A stretch of DNA of 64,000 bases from Barnesiella sp. WM24 (GTDB lineage Bacteria; Bacteroidota; Bacteroidia; Bacteroidales; Muribaculaceae): contig NZ_SPPC01000013.1 of assembly GCF_004570975.1 (NCBI RefSeq), forward strand, positions 37,636 through 101,635. The letters run 5' to 3'. Shown one piece after another: positions 63,911-64,000 of this stretch; the stretch's first letter is position 1; every line of letters begins with the position of its first letter. The notes under the pieces are model-generated. The model was not told the DNA's origin, made no database searches, and saw only the letters and a list, made by a program, of their open reading frames with translations. The position numbers and the translations under genes were made by a program.

Positions 63911-64000
<90 letters not shown>

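Overview
The window looks like a chromosomal segment of a gut Bacteroidales, most likely a Muribaculaceae-type organism (Muribaculum/Duncaniella-like). The evidence is the gene repertoire (TonB receptor with carboxypeptidase-like domain, UpxY antiterminator, fimbrillin-like lipoproteins, BspA-type leucine-rich repeats, BACON, DUF4374, DUF4422, F420-type pyruvyl transfer partner), promoters matching the Bacteroides -7 consensus TAnnTTTG, and lipoprotein signals followed by acidic residues. The family assignment is inference; there is no 16S in view. A partial 5S rRNA at the right edge shows that an rrn operon lies just beyond it.

Layout. (1) 1-9.5 kb: a cut cupin gene, then two orphan RND efflux permeases flanking a minus-strand LytS/LytTR two-component module with a PepSY-like periplasmic protein. 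(2) 9.7-14.7 kb: a three-gene TonB receptor / DUF4374 lipoprotein / PepSY-TM locus that resembles the Xus xenosiderophore system. (3) 14.8-20.2 kb: a secreted esterase and a TolC-EmrA-EmrB-like efflux operon with a possible 34-codon leader ORF. (4) 20.3-34.9 kb: a capsule/exopolysaccharide locus led by upxY. A candidate invertible promoter bounded by perfect 20-bp inverted repeats lies upstream and in this sequence points away from the locus (OFF). The locus holds an AbiC-like gene, a Wzx flippase, a ketal-pyruvyl pair, Glf, several glycosyltransferases (one broken at a C8 tract, one split at an AT run), a Wzy-like protein and IS/GT debris. It is bordered by gene corpses: DUF2264-like on the left, internally deleted glmS and a GH97 tail on the right. 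(5) 35.7-40.7 kb: a CorC/TlyC-type CBS protein and a tandemly duplicated lipoprotein plus beta-barrel cassette with a decayed third copy.

(6) 41-57 kb is the most unusual region. A TPR-lipoprotein histidine kinase is co-transcribed with a LuxR-type response regulator whose C-terminus continues through a signal-anchor-like segment into a FISUMP-like extracytoplasmic domain and a sorting-type tail. Downstream are three ~1,150-residue tandem surface lipoproteins (fimbrillin-like + LRR + BACON + M64-type peptidase; the first has lost its active site), a small fimbrillin-like lipoprotein and a dockerin-containing protein. Inference: a membrane-linked regulator coupled to a diversifying set of surface adhesin-proteases.

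(7) 57.3-64 kb: housekeeping genes. An XRE-cupin regulator, an acyl-CoA synthetase, proB, a small secreted protein and proA form an apparent operon, followed by a convergent RsmB/F-type rRNA methyltransferase and the 5S gene. No tRNA gene or CRISPR array was seen.
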